Source: Rhizobium sp. BK650
Lineage (GTDB): Bacteria > Pseudomonadota > Alphaproteobacteria > Rhizobiales > Rhizobiaceae
Reading direction: 5' to 3'
Assembly: GCF_014195325.1 (NCBI RefSeq)
Contig: NZ_JACIBK010000001.1
Span: 496,001 to 560,000, forward strand
Length of the DNA stretch: 64,000 bases
Below, piece by piece: positions 55,952 to 64,000 of this stretch. Below the pieces are notes generated by a model, which was given only the letters and a program-made list of their open reading frames with translations, made no database searches and was not told the origin of the DNA. Made by a program: the position numbers and the translations under genes. Position 1 is the stretch's first letter. The number at the start of each line of letters is the position of its first letter.

Positions 55952-56995
55952 ATGTTGATTGGGCAGGATATGAGCGAACCCTTAAGGCTTGGACTGGACG
56001 CGTTAGTGGACGTCTTGAAGGCGGCCGGCGAACCGACGCGCCTACGGCTTCTGGCGCTGCTGGCGGCGGGCGATCTCACCGTGACCGATCTTACGGAAAT
56101 TCTCGGCCAATCCCAACCCCGCATCTCCCGGCATTTGAAGCTGCTCGGCGAAGCGGAGCTGATCGACCGGTATCAGGAGGGCGCCTGGGCCTATTTCCGG
56201 CTGGCGCAAGAGGGAAAAGCCGCTGCCCTAGTGCGGGCTTTGCTGAAGCATGTTTGGGAAAACGATCCTGTAGTCCAGCGTGACGGTGAACGCCTTGCGG
56301 CCGTCAAGCGCCAGCGCGCCGAGCGGGCGCAGGCCTATTTCAGCCGCAATGCCGCCGAATGGGACGAGCTTCGCCGCCTGCATGCCGCCGATGAAGAGGT
56401 GGATGCCGCCGTCATCAAGCTGCTTGGCGGCAATCCTATCGATTCCCTGCTTGACCTCGGCACCGGCACCGGCCGTATGCTGGAGCTTCTAGCCGGCCGT
56501 TATCGCCGAGCGATCGGTGTGGATGCCAGCCGCGACATGTTGAGCGTGGCGCGTGCCAATCTCGACAGGGCGCATATCACCACGGCGTCGGTGCGCCATG
56601 CCGATATTCTGAATCTGCCTTTCGAGGGACAGGATTTCGATCTGGTGACGATCCATCAGGTCCTGCATTTTTTCGATCAGCCTGAGATCGCCATTGCGGA
56701 GGCCGCGCGCATGCTGCGTCCTGGCGGGCGCCTCGTCATCATTGATCTTGCGCCGCACGGCCTTGAATATCTTCGCGACGAACATGCCCATGTCCGTCTC
56801 GGCTTCTCGCATCAGGCCATGTCGGACTGGGTGCGCAAAGCGGGGCTCGATGTCGAACAGGTCGTCGATCTTCATCCGGGGCAGCAGGGCGAGAAGGGAC
56901 TCACAGTCACCATCTGGCTTGCTCGAGACCCTCGGCGCCTCATGGCTTCGCTGGAGAGCGACGGTGCCGTACCTATATTTGCCGGGAGAGAATGA
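55952..56995 (+). CDS. sahR: ArsR-type regulator fused to SAM-dependent methyltransferase (SahR-like)
   Basis: A 347-residue protein. An N-terminal ArsR winged helix (about 10-95, with VLKAAGEPTRLRLLALLAAGD and QSQPRISRHLKLL) is joined to a class I methyltransferase domain with LLDLGTGTGRMLELL near residue 170. This architecture is that of SahR, a regulator that senses S-adenosylhomocysteine and controls methionine-cycle genes. The start may be ATG 55952, which overlaps the operator, or 55970; neither has a clear ribosome-binding site. Its stop is immediately followed by metF. The cognate palindrome recurs before metH. Confidence 0.88.
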   Translation: MLIGQDMSEPLRLGLDALVDVLKAAGEPTRLRLLALLAAGDLTVTDLTEILGQSQPRISRHLKLLGEAELIDRYQEGAWAYFRLAQEGKAAALVRALLKHVWENDPVVQRDGERLAAVKRQRAERAQAYFSRNAAEWDELRRLHAADEEVDAAVIKLLGGNPIDSLLDLGTGTGRMLELLAGRYRRAIGVDASRDMLSVARANLDRAHITTASVRHADILNLPFEGQDFDLVTIHQVLHFFDQPEIAIAEAARMLRPGGRLVIIDLAPHGLEYLRDEHAHVRLGFSHQAMSDWVRKAGLDVEQVVDLHPGQQGEKGLTVTIWLARDPRRLMASLESDGAVPIFAGRE

Positions 56996-57898
56996 ATGAC
57001 CCAAAAAAACGACGTCCGCCGCCGCGATATCGTATTCTCCTTTGAGTTCTTTCCGCCGAAATCCGAGGAAATGGAGGGGCAGCTCTGGAACACGGTCCGC
57101 GATCTGCAGGACTGGAATCCGGAATTCGTTTCCGTGACCTATGGCGCAGGCGGTACCACCAAGGCCCCGACACTCTCCACAGTCACGCGCTTCCTGACCG
57201 ACACGCCGCTTGCGACTGCGTCGCACCTCACCTGCGTCAGCGCCACGAAGGAAGAGACGCATCAGGTCGTCGATAGTTTCCGCAAGGCGGGTGTTACGCA
57301 TTTCGTGGCTTTGCGTGGTGATGCACCCGGCGGCGTCGGTGCGCCCTACCAGCCGCATCCCGGTGGTTATGCCAATGCGGCCGAACTGGTTGCCGGCCTC
57401 AAGCAGATCGGCGATTTCGAGATTTCCGTCTCAGCCTATCCGGAAAAGCATCCGGAAAGCCGCGACCAGGCGGCCGATATCGACATGCTGAAGCGCAAGG
57501 CGGACAATGGCGCCGACCGAGCTTTGACACAGTTCTTCTTCGACAATGACAATTTTGAGCGCTATCTGGAAAAGGTGCGCGCCGCCGGCGTCGGGATCCC
57601 TGTCGTGCCGGGCATCATGCCGATCCAGAACCTGACGCAGCTAAAGCGCTTTGCCGGCGCCTGCGGCACGGTTATCCCAGCCTTTCTCGATGAACGTTTT
57701 GCCGGATATGACGACAAGCCGGAGGAGCGGGCTAAGATCGCCGCTGATGTCGCAGCCGAGCAGATCGAGGATCTCGTCCGCCGAGGTCTGCACGAATTCC
57801 ATCTTTATACGATGAACCGCGCGCCGTTGGTCTCTGCTGTCCTCGAGAATCTCGGTTTCTCGCGACATGCGGCGAGAAATGCCGGTGCCGCCGCCTGA
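56996..57898 (+). CDS. metF: 5,10-methylenetetrahydrofolate reductase
   Basis: A 300-residue FAD enzyme that supplies 5-methyl-THF for MetH. Motifs are FSFEFFPPKSEEME near residues 14-26, SVTYGAGGTT, HLTCVSATKEE, FVALRGDAPGG and VPGIMPIQN. The gene begins with the base after the sahR stop, GGGAGAGA upstream. It ends in a strong hairpin. Co-regulation with metH is likely through the shared palindrome. Confidence 0.97.
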   Translation: MTQKNDVRRRDIVFSFEFFPPKSEEMEGQLWNTVRDLQDWNPEFVSVTYGAGGTTKAPTLSTVTRFLTDTPLATASHLTCVSATKEETHQVVDSFRKAGVTHFVALRGDAPGGVGAPYQPHPGGYANAAELVAGLKQIGDFEISVSAYPEKHPESRDQAADIDMLKRKADNGADRALTQFFFDNDNFERYLEKVRAAGVGIPVVPGIMPIQNLTQLKRFAGACGTVIPAFLDERFAGYDDKPEERAKIAADVAAEQIEDLVRRGLHEFHLYTMNRAPLVSAVLENLGFSRHAARNAGAAA

Positions 57899-57922
57899 TC
57901 CGATCGGTTTCACAGGCAAGGG

Positions 57923-57954
57923 AAAAGCGCATGTCCGGCTGGGCATGCGCTTTT
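57923..57954. terminator. Terminator after metF
   Basis: Perfect 11-bp stem AAAAGCGCATG/CATGCGCTTTT, ending in TTTT on both strands. Confidence 0.85.
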
Positions 57955-58014
57955 CAATAGCTGGGGCTGATTGTTTCAGGAGTTCGGTATTTCAGTCTTT
58001 ACGCTTCGCCTGGC

Positions 58015-58092
58015 TCAAATGAAGAGCATGGTCAAGACGAATGCGAACGCTGCACTGACCAACAGGACATTCAAGGATTGCGTAAGTCCCAT
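58015..58092 (-). CDS. 25-residue single-span membrane peptide
   Basis: A minus-strand gene of 25 codons plus stop. ATG at 58092 is preceded by GAGGAGG at six bases, a very strong ribosome-binding site. After MGLTQSLN the peptide is a single hydrophobic segment (VLLVSAAFAFVLTMLFI) ending in TGA. This matches small one-span membrane proteins in bacteria. Function unknown. It lies alone in the 423-base stretch between metF and the EamA gene; the remainder of that stretch shows no other gene. Confidence 0.55.
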   Translation of the reverse strand: MGLTQSLNVLLVSAAFAFVLTMLFI

Positions 58093-58321
58093 GTCTGCCT
58101 CCTCGCGTTAACTGACTAATAATATGTCGGAAATGTGCTGATTGGGAAGCGCTTCTTGTGCTGCGCTGCCGAAGAGGACAGTGGACAAGCTCGACCCACG
58201 ACTCGCAAGCCGCTGAAATGAAATGGGAAAATCCGCCTCACAAAATTTAACGATCAGTTACGATCCGGTAGCCGCGATTCACACTTTTGGCGGAAGGGTG
58301 GCGCAGTGCAGCATAACCATT

Positions 58322-59230
58322 TCAGGCTACTGCGCCGGAGCGCCGGCGGTAGATGCGGCCATCCAGTATGACAAGCCCTGCACCGATCAGCGCCATGCCG
58401 GCAATCTCGGTCCTTTCCAGTCGCTCACCCAGGAACAGGAAGCCCAGGAGGATGGCGCCTGGTGGTACGAGCAGCGTCACCAATGAGGCGTTGGTCGCAC
58501 CGGCCGCGGCCATGATGCGGAAGTAGAGAATATAGCCGAAGGCCGTGGACAGCAGGGCAAGCGCCAGAATGGCTGCAATGGAATTGAGTGACGGCGCAGC
58601 AAGCGCCCAGGGGTGGTCCGTGGCGAGGGACAGCGGCAAGGTCACGAGCGAGGATGCCGTCATTTGGCCGGCAGCGATAACGGGCGGCGCCACACCTTTG
58701 AAGCGCTTGCCGTAGGTGGCTGCAAACCCGTAGGAGACCGCGGCGACGACGGGCAGGAGGAGCGCCCAGAGGGGCAGGCCGCTGCTATCAGTGATGCTCG
58801 GGCCAATGAGGACGATTGTGCCAAGAAGGCCAGTGAGGCAGCCGATGATTTTCGCCGTGGAGATCTTCTCATCCGAGGTCAGATAATTGGCGATGAGTAC
58901 CGTCCAGATCGGCGTCGTGGCATTGAGGATTGATGCTAGGCCGGCGCCGATACGTGTCTGGCCGAAGAAGATCAGCGCATGGGGGAGGGCATTGTTGAGG
59001 ATGCCGAGAACGAGGAATTCGCGCCAGCGGCCTTTCAGCAGCGGGTAGATGCCAAAACGGCCACCGACATAGATATGAAGAGCAAGTGCCGCGATGGAAA
59101 GACGCAGGAAGACAAGGGTGAGGGGCGGCACTTCGGCAACAGCGATACGCGCGAAGAAGAAGGAACCGCCCCAGATCAGACCAAGGAGGGCAAGGAGCGC
59201 CCAGGTCACCGCGCTCATTCTCTGCTCCAT
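58322..59230 (-). CDS. EamA/DMT-family transporter
   Basis: A 302-residue membrane protein with ten predicted segments in two EamA repeats. The start at 59230 has GGGAGGAAG upstream. The N-terminus ALLALLGLIWGGSFFFARIA is the usual EamA first segment. Exporter or importer of a metabolite; substrate unknown. Second EamA gene in the window. Confidence 0.87.
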   Translation of the reverse strand: MEQRMSAVTWALLALLGLIWGGSFFFARIAVAEVPPLTLVFLRLSIAALALHIYVGGRFGIYPLLKGRWREFLVLGILNNALPHALIFFGQTRIGAGLASILNATTPIWTVLIANYLTSDEKISTAKIIGCLTGLLGTIVLIGPSITDSSGLPLWALLLPVVAAVSYGFAATYGKRFKGVAPPVIAAGQMTASSLVTLPLSLATDHPWALAAPSLNSIAAILALALLSTAFGYILYFRIMAAAGATNASLVTLLVPPGAILLGFLFLGERLERTEIAGMALIGAGLVILDGRIYRRRSGAVA

Positions 59231-59384
59231 GACGCTTCCTCCCGCTGCATGGGAAGTTCTACCCAATCAATAGGGAGCTGCCACCCGATTCATGCGGCCA
59301 GGTGGCGGGAGAGCAATTGCCCTCTATCTTCGTACGCAGTTGCGGACACAAAACCGCTGCGCAGCTTTGGAATTGCTCCAGGGA

Positions 59385-60611
59385 TCAGAGCGCGTTGAGC
59401 AGGGCCGGCGTTGCCCAGCCATCAGCCGGGATACCGAGGCGAAGCTGTTCTTTCTGGATTGCGACACGGGTGCCGGAGCCAAGGATGCCGTCGATTTCGC
59501 CGACGTCGTGGCCGAGCGAGTCGAGCTTCGTTTGCAGCCGCTTCATCTCTTCGTTGGAAAGGCCTTGTTCAGGCGTGCCCTTCAGATAGGTGGGTGCGCC
59601 GGAGAGGCGGGTCGCGAAATAGGCGGCAGAGGTCGTGTAGATGAACGACTTGTTCCATTCGAGATAGATCTTGAAATTCGGATAGGCGATGAAGGCCGGT
59701 CCGAGGCGACCTTGTGGCAGCACGAGATCGCCTTCGAGATTGGCGAACCCCGTATTGCCGTCGCGCGGCTTGACGCCAAGGCTGAACCATTCGCCTGCCG
59801 TCATCGTGCCGCCGAGACCGGATTTTTCCCAAGGCAGATTGTCGGGCACGGTGACTTCCTGCAGCCAAGGCTGGCCGCGCTCGAAGCCGAGATGCTGGAT
59901 GAACTTGGCGGCCGTCAGGATTGCATCGGGGCCGCTCTGCTTGAGGCGGACATGGCCGTCGCCGTCGCCGTCCATGCCATAGGCGATAATATCACGCGGC
60001 AGCATCTGAACCTGGCCAATTTCGCCAGCCCAGGCGCCCGTGTTGGTCTGCGGATCGAGATCGCCATGCTGGACCATCTCGATCAGGGCGATCAGTTGCG
60101 GGCGGAAGAGTTCCGGGCGGCGGCAGTCGTGGGAGAGCGTCACAAGCGCGTTGCGCGTGTTGAAATCGCCCTGCACGGCACCAAAGTCGGTCTCCATCGC
60201 CCAGAAGGCGGTGATGACGCCCGCGGGAACGCCGAATTCCTGTTCGGCGCGGGCGAAGACATCGGCATATTGCTTCATCTTCTGGCGGCCGATGTCTAGC
60301 CGGGCCTGGCTGACGGTACGCTGCGAAAATTCGAGAAAGGTCTGACGGAAGACACCCTGGGCGCGGTCGCGGCTCAGGACCTTCGGATCGATCTCGGCGC
60401 CGGCGAGTGCCTGATCGGCGGCTTCGGCGCTTGCGCCAGCTGCTATCGCGTCCTTCTTGACGCCCTGGAGGAAAGCGGAGAGATCGCCGCCGCACGGGGC
60501 TGCCGGGGCTGAAGCTGCCGCATCCGGAGCCTGTTGGGCGCCAGCGCCTGTTGCAATGGCGCAGGCAAACAGAAGAGCAAGTGCAGAGCGGCCTTTAAGC
60601 GGGCGGTGCAT
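59385..60611 (-). CDS. Lytic murein transglycosylase (MltB family, GH103) with PG-binding domain
   Basis: A 408-residue secreted enzyme. A signal peptide ends near GAGA at about residue 25. The GH103 domain has catalytic E140 in FWAMETDFGAVQGDFNTRNA and the later block GEIGQVQMLPRDIIAYG. From about residue 345 a PG_binding_1 domain follows (RLQTKLDSLGHDVGEIDGI, then GSGTRVAIQKEQ). It cleaves glycan strands with formation of 1,6-anhydro ends. GAGGA precedes the ATG. Confidence 0.92.
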   Translation of the reverse strand: MHRPLKGRSALALLFACAIATGAGAQQAPDAAASAPAAPCGGDLSAFLQGVKKDAIAAGASAEAADQALAGAEIDPKVLSRDRAQGVFRQTFLEFSQRTVSQARLDIGRQKMKQYADVFARAEQEFGVPAGVITAFWAMETDFGAVQGDFNTRNALVTLSHDCRRPELFRPQLIALIEMVQHGDLDPQTNTGAWAGEIGQVQMLPRDIIAYGMDGDGDGHVRLKQSGPDAILTAAKFIQHLGFERGQPWLQEVTVPDNLPWEKSGLGGTMTAGEWFSLGVKPRDGNTGFANLEGDLVLPQGRLGPAFIAYPNFKIYLEWNKSFIYTTSAAYFATRLSGAPTYLKGTPEQGLSNEEMKRLQTKLDSLGHDVGEIDGILGSGTRVAIQKEQLRLGIPADGWATPALLNAL

Positions 60612-60694
60612 GAAACGATCCTCGTAAAATCACATAGAATTCCGTCGCTTTCTCAAAGGAATGTGACAGAAGCAAGAAAGATCAGGATACGTTA

Positions 60695-61492
60695 CTAAGA
60701 ATTTCTATCCTTGGAAACGTCAGCGACCCAGTTGTTCCAGTTTTTCGCGGAGCCGGCGAAGACATTGATGTCGGTCGGCCCTTGAATGCCGGGGATGACG
60801 CCTGTCGACGTGTACTGCCAGAAGGCCCAGCGGCGGTCGGCATAGGTTACGTCGGGGTGCTTGGCCGTCGAGCGGACCCAGAAATGATAGTCCTGGAAGT
60901 AGCCGGCGAGATTGTCGCGGTGGAAATCGACCGAAGTATAGATGATCGGCCGCTTGCCGTAATAGGCTTCCAGCCGATCCATGAAACGCTGCATTTCGGA
61001 GCGGACCGTCGCCGGGTCAGGGCGGAAGCGACAGGTTTTCGATTCGGCATTCCATTCGACGTCCAGCACCGGAGGCAGGCGCATTGACTCCCTGGGGACG
61101 TTGCGAATGAACCAGTCGGCCTGTTCGTCGGCAGACGAGCAGAAATAATAGAAGTGATAGGGCGCATGCGGAATGCCGGCGGAAGCTGCTTCTCGCCAAT
61201 ATTCGTCAAAGCGCGGGTCGACCCTGTCCTTGCCTTCGGTCGCTTTGATGAAGGCAAAGGCGACGCCCGATTTGCGTACCGTCTGCCAGTCGATATCGCC
61301 CTGCCATTTGGAGATGTCGATGCCGTGAATGGCGTTTTGCTGCGGCTGCTTTCGGCCGAAATCCTGCGGATCGGTGTCCTTGAAGCGCGTCTTCGGCTTT
61401 ATCGAAGCGGTTTCGAGATAATCATAACCGGTGGAGCTGCAACCGGCGAGCAGGAGGGCAAGCGGCAGGACGCAAAACAGAAGCCGACGCAT
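60695..61492 (-). CDS. GH25 lysozyme-like lipoprotein
   Basis: A 265-residue protein with lipobox LLAGC (C18), so anchored to a membrane. The GH25 barrel starts with GIDISKWQGDIDW (D59) and has the D144-x-E146 pair in LDVEWN, expected catalytic residues. The final part contains WAFWQYTSTG, typical of the family. It hydrolyses peptidoglycan between MurNAc and GlcNAc. The start at 61492 is chosen because the leader begins there. Lies next to MltB on the same strand. Confidence 0.9.
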   Translation of the reverse strand: MRRLLFCVLPLALLLAGCSSTGYDYLETASIKPKTRFKDTDPQDFGRKQPQQNAIHGIDISKWQGDIDWQTVRKSGVAFAFIKATEGKDRVDPRFDEYWREAASAGIPHAPYHFYYFCSSADEQADWFIRNVPRESMRLPPVLDVEWNAESKTCRFRPDPATVRSEMQRFMDRLEAYYGKRPIIYTSVDFHRDNLAGYFQDYHFWVRSTAKHPDVTYADRRWAFWQYTSTGVIPGIQGPTDINVFAGSAKNWNNWVADVSKDRNS

Positions 61493-61612
61493 AGATATTC
61501 CGTCGTGATGATAGATCTGCCCCACAGCCTGACCTTCGAATAGACGCGCCCTGCAGAGGGAATAACCCTCTTTTCTGATATCAACGTAAAAAAAACGTTA
61601 TTTTCAAGCGAA

Positions 61613-62284
61613 TTATGAGCGCTTGCTGATAAGCGTCGCACGCCAGGCATATCCGCCGCCGATGGTCTCGAACGACAATTTTGCATTGTTTTCAATGGCT
61701 TGTGCTTCGAGCACTTCACGCAGATTGGCGCGAGGCGTGACGTGGAATTTTGTCAGCCAAGCCTGCAGAAGCTTACGGAACCACGTGGGCAGGCTTTCCT
61801 GCTGGCCGAAGTCGACGATGTGGAGTTCGCCGCCGGGATTGAGTGCTGCAATCGACGCATCCACCGCACGTTCCCAATCCGGGATCATCGACAGCGCGTA
61901 AGAAATGAGAATACGGTCGAAGCCGACAGTCCCGAATTCGCGCGGCGTATAGGCGGTAGCGTCGGCTACGCGAAAGTCGGGGATCGTCGCCTTGGCGGCG
62001 AAGGTCTTGCGGGCGGAAATCAGCATTTCCTGGGAAATATCGAGGCCGTAGAGCCGGGCGGTCGGGAAGTGTTTGTGCGCGAGCGCCATGTTACGGCCGG
62101 TACCGCAACCGACTTCGAGCAGCGTGCCGCCTTGGGGAACGTCGAGATTGCGGATCGTGCGATCACGGCCGAGAAGGTAATATTTGCGAGTCAGGTCGTA
62201 GAAATGGCGCTGGTAGCGGTACATGCCGTCCATCAGATCGGCATGTTCCTCGCTCTTGACGGGCATCTCGCTCGCCTTGCTCAC
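61613..62284 (-). CDS. btaB: Diacylglyceryl-homoserine N-methyltransferase BtaB
   Basis: A 223-residue SAM methyltransferase with LLEVGCGTGRNM near residue 56 and LYGLDIS after it. It triply methylates diacylglyceryl-homoserine to the betaine lipid DGTS. GTG at 62284 overlaps the btaA stop (GTGA); ATG at 62266 is an alternative. The pairing and overlap with btaA secure the assignment. Active when phosphate is short and membrane phospholipids are replaced. Confidence 0.93.
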   Translation of the reverse strand: MSKASEMPVKSEEHADLMDGMYRYQRHFYDLTRKYYLLGRDRTIRNLDVPQGGTLLEVGCGTGRNMALAHKHFPTARLYGLDISQEMLISARKTFAAKATIPDFRVADATAYTPREFGTVGFDRILISYALSMIPDWERAVDASIAALNPGGELHIVDFGQQESLPTWFRKLLQAWLTKFHVTPRANLREVLEAQAIENNAKLSFETIGGGYAWRATLISKRS

Positions 62285-63525
62285 GCCTTGTTCCCGTAGA
62301 TGTGGAAGCCGCCGTAAATCGCCGAGCGGTCCTGGGTGGTCATTTCACGCGACTGTTCCTCGAAATAATGCCACTGGTCGCGAATCTCACGGGCGAGGCG
62401 GCCTTCGATAATGCTCTTTTCGGCAGCCGTGCGGAAGATCACGCGGGCGCCTTCGCGCGCCGTGCGGGTGATCTCGCGCCAGACATCGTTGAGCTGCTGG
62501 TCGGTCATCCAATCCTGTGCGTCGAGCAGGATGTAGCGGTCGCGCGAGGCGGCGGGCTCGCCGGCCAGAAGCTCCGTAAAGCTTGCGTGATGGACATTGA
62601 CGCGGTCGACATTGGCGCGGATCACTTCGTAATGCTCCGGCTTCAGATAGGTCGGCAGCGGGCCTTCCTCGCCATCGGCATAGCGGCGTGCGAAAGCCTG
62701 CCAGGCGAAGTAATTGTCGCGCATCGGGAAATGACAGGCTAGCTTTTCCAGGCGGTGTTTCAGGACCGGAGCAATGGAATTTTCGGCGGCAAGGCTTGCC
62801 AACTCGTCATACTGCTGTGGAGGGATGCCGAGACCGAAGAGCGAGCTCTTACGATTGGTGATCCAGCGAACGACTGGCTTTTCGAAGAGCGGAGCGATCT
62901 GGTCGTCGAAGAACTGGCGCTGCTCGTGGATCGACCGGGTCTTGGTCATTTCCTGCAGCTTCACGCCGTGCAGGCGGGCGAGCAGGTGAGCAGCACCGAT
63001 GAAGCGACCGAGCAGGCCGGTTTCATAGATATTGCGGTTGAAGACGGTGACGCGACGACGACCGAACTTGCGGGTGTTCCAGTAAGCGCGGGTGGTCTCA
63101 TCGAGGTTGGGCGAAAGGAGGCTGTCGAAGAGCCGGCTGTTCGACTTCTCGTTCGGCATTGCCAGGAAGCGCACGAGATCGGAATGACCAGGGAGGTTCT
63201 TGAATGCGGCAAGCTTCAGCTTGTTCAGTGCGATATGGTGCGGATTGAGGTCGACCACGTCGATGGAAGCCGGCGCCTTGGAAAGATAGGCGAGCATGTT
63301 GCAGCCGCCGGAACCAATCGTGACAATACGGTGATTGGGCTTCAGCTCCATCGCCTGCATATCGAGATCCGGGTCTTCCCAGATCTGCGGATAGACAAGG
63401 CCGGAGAAGAGAAGGCCGAAAAGCCGCTCGGAGAAGCCTTCCTTGGAAAAAGCCTTGTGGCGGAGAAGCGCTGCCTTGAGTTTCCGGTTCTTGCGGAAGC
63501 CGGTATCCGGTGCAAATTCCGACAT
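62281..63525 (-). CDS. btaA: SAM:diacylglycerol 3-amino-3-carboxypropyltransferase BtaA
   Basis: A 414-residue enzyme that transfers the aminocarboxypropyl group of SAM to diacylglycerol, the first step of betaine lipid synthesis. The SAM site is IVTIGSGGCNMLAYL near residue 68 and VVDLNPHHIALNKLKL at about 89. YPQIWEDP in the N-terminus is typical. AAGGTG lies upstream of the ATG. A Pho-box-like sequence lies about 45 bases upstream. First gene of btaA-btaB. Confidence 0.94.
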   Translation of the reverse strand: MSEFAPDTGFRKNRKLKAALLRHKAFSKEGFSERLFGLLFSGLVYPQIWEDPDLDMQAMELKPNHRIVTIGSGGCNMLAYLSKAPASIDVVDLNPHHIALNKLKLAAFKNLPGHSDLVRFLAMPNEKSNSRLFDSLLSPNLDETTRAYWNTRKFGRRRVTVFNRNIYETGLLGRFIGAAHLLARLHGVKLQEMTKTRSIHEQRQFFDDQIAPLFEKPVVRWITNRKSSLFGLGIPPQQYDELASLAAENSIAPVLKHRLEKLACHFPMRDNYFAWQAFARRYADGEEGPLPTYLKPEHYEVIRANVDRVNVHHASFTELLAGEPAASRDRYILLDAQDWMTDQQLNDVWREITRTAREGARVIFRTAAEKSIIEGRLAREIRDQWHYFEEQSREMTTQDRSAIYGGFHIYGNKA

Positions 63526-63569
63526 GAGTCTGTCACCTTTTTAGCGTTCAGGGCGTGTAACGCGCCTCT

Positions 63570-63588
63570 GCTACAGTTTGATGACGAG
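63570..63588 (-). promoter_or_regulatory. Pho-box-like sequence upstream of btaA
   Basis: On the minus strand CGTCAT-CAAA-CTGTAG, two half sites 11 bases apart like the PhoB consensus CTGTCAT-N4-CTGTCAT, with three deviations. It lies 45-63 bases before btaA. Phosphate control of btaAB is known in rhizobia. Confidence 0.4.
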
Positions 63589-63721
63589 CTCTGTGGGCCA
63601 GGGCTTCCGAGAAGGCGGCGAAGACTTCAGCGAAATTTGAAGTCGATCGAAACGCTTCTTTTCGCTTCTCTCTTTTCGCGGAACTCATTTCCTGCTTCTC
63701 TCCGTTACCGTGGAGGATTGC

Positions 63722-64000
63722 ATGCGAGTTGTTCTGCGTATTTTCAAGGGCTTGGCCTTGCTCGTCATTCTCGTTGCCATAAGCGGAGGGGCATGGCTCT
63801 CCGTCAGCCCGCCGGAGCTCCTGAAAGTGGGCAATGGATATGCCGCCAAGATCGTCTGTTCCAATGTCTTTATCGCCGGGCGCGATCCCGACGACGTGCT
63901 CTATGACGATGTTCAGGCGCCCGGAAACCCGTTGCTGCGGCTGTTGCGTGTCGAGGTCGATCGCGACAGCGGGCGGGTAACTTCACGCTTCATGGGTCTG
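63722..64000 (+). CDS. Serine hydrolase-like protein, 5' part (runs out of window)
   Basis: An open frame of 93 codons up to the window end, starting at ATG 63722 with GGAGG about eight bases upstream. The N-terminus MRVVLRIFKGLALLVILVAI is a membrane anchor or signal segment. The following GNGYAAKIVCSNVFIAGRDP resembles the start of rhizobial class C beta-lactamase-related serine hydrolases. The catalytic SxxK motif lies outside the window. Divergent from btaA. Confidence 0.7.
   Translation, partial: MRVVLRIFKGLALLVILVAISGGAWLSVSPPELLKVGNGYAAKIVCSNVFIAGRDPDDVLYDDVQAPGNPLLRLLRVEVDRDSGRVTSRFMGL

Noticed and set aside
62755..63906. Plus-strand 383-codon frame opposite btaA
   Set aside because: Antisense to btaA with conserved motifs on the other strand; the real plus-strand gene begins at 63722 in another frame.

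Overview
The window looks like chromosomal DNA from a member of the Rhizobiaceae, most likely Rhizobium in the leguminosarum/etli sense. It has high GC and dense, mostly core-type genes. Diagnostic content is a cinR-cinI-cinS quorum-sensing locus, betaine-lipid genes btaA/btaB, a B12-dependent metH whose promoter shares an operator with an ArsR-methyltransferase/metF operon, many PotA- and CUT1-type ABC transporters, and GGAAC-N16-CGTT-like (EcfG) promoters before small DUF genes. No database search was possible; all names rest on recognised motifs, gene order and lengths.

Layout. 1-1.7 kb: 3' part of an ATP-dependent DNA ligase, a small unknown gene, direct repeats and a minus-strand tRNA-Ile2(CAU); this may be the edge of an acquired segment. 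1.8-5 kb: a receiver-only response regulator, a DUF2934 gene, then cinS-cinI-cinR (minus strand) with three CATATG-centred palindromes and a small divergent gene. 5.3-9.4 kb: a DUF5054/GH38-like protein and a run of small DUF genes, three of them preceded by EcfG-type promoters. 9.4-16 kb: an FCD/GntR regulator diverging from a complete ABC transporter operon that ends in a hydantoin/allantoin-type racemase and a UPF0303 protein. 16-22 kb: a DUF2799 lipoprotein, an AGE-family sugar isomerase and metH. 22-29.6 kb: an amino-sugar locus with a BadF-type kinase and GntR/UTRA regulator diverging from a CUT1 transporter, oxidoreductase and ATPase operon.

29.7-36 kb: a nucleotidyltransferase-fold gene, an MFS symporter, and an ABC transporter operon preceded by an RpiR regulator. 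37-44 kb: a plus-strand cluster of N-formylglutamate-amidohydrolase-like enzyme, APC permease, glutamine-synthetase-like ligase, aldehyde dehydrogenase and iron-dependent alcohol dehydrogenase. Its gene content fits a gamma-glutamylation route for an amino alcohol such as ethanolamine, and it is the best candidate for an incompletely described system here. 44-54 kb: a VirC1-like ParA ATPase, an L,D-transpeptidase, a DUF4432 protein, a TIGR01244 protein, RidA, a minus-strand group (ThDP enzyme, class III CoA-transferase, EamA transporter, alpha/beta hydrolase) and an RNase T2. 54-64 kb: ettA, the SahR-type regulator with metF, a 25-residue membrane peptide gene, an EamA transporter, two wall hydrolases (MltB, GH25), btaB/btaA and the start of a serine-hydrolase-like gene.

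How genes work together. metH and metF complete the methyl branch of methionine synthesis and carry the same 16-bp palindrome. The three transporter loci each have an adjacent regulator and a palindrome or repeat in the divergent promoter. CinI/CinR make and sense an acyl-homoserine lactone, and CinS is expected to relay the signal. Limits: start codons are judged from ribosome-binding sites by eye, and substrate assignments for transporters are contextual.
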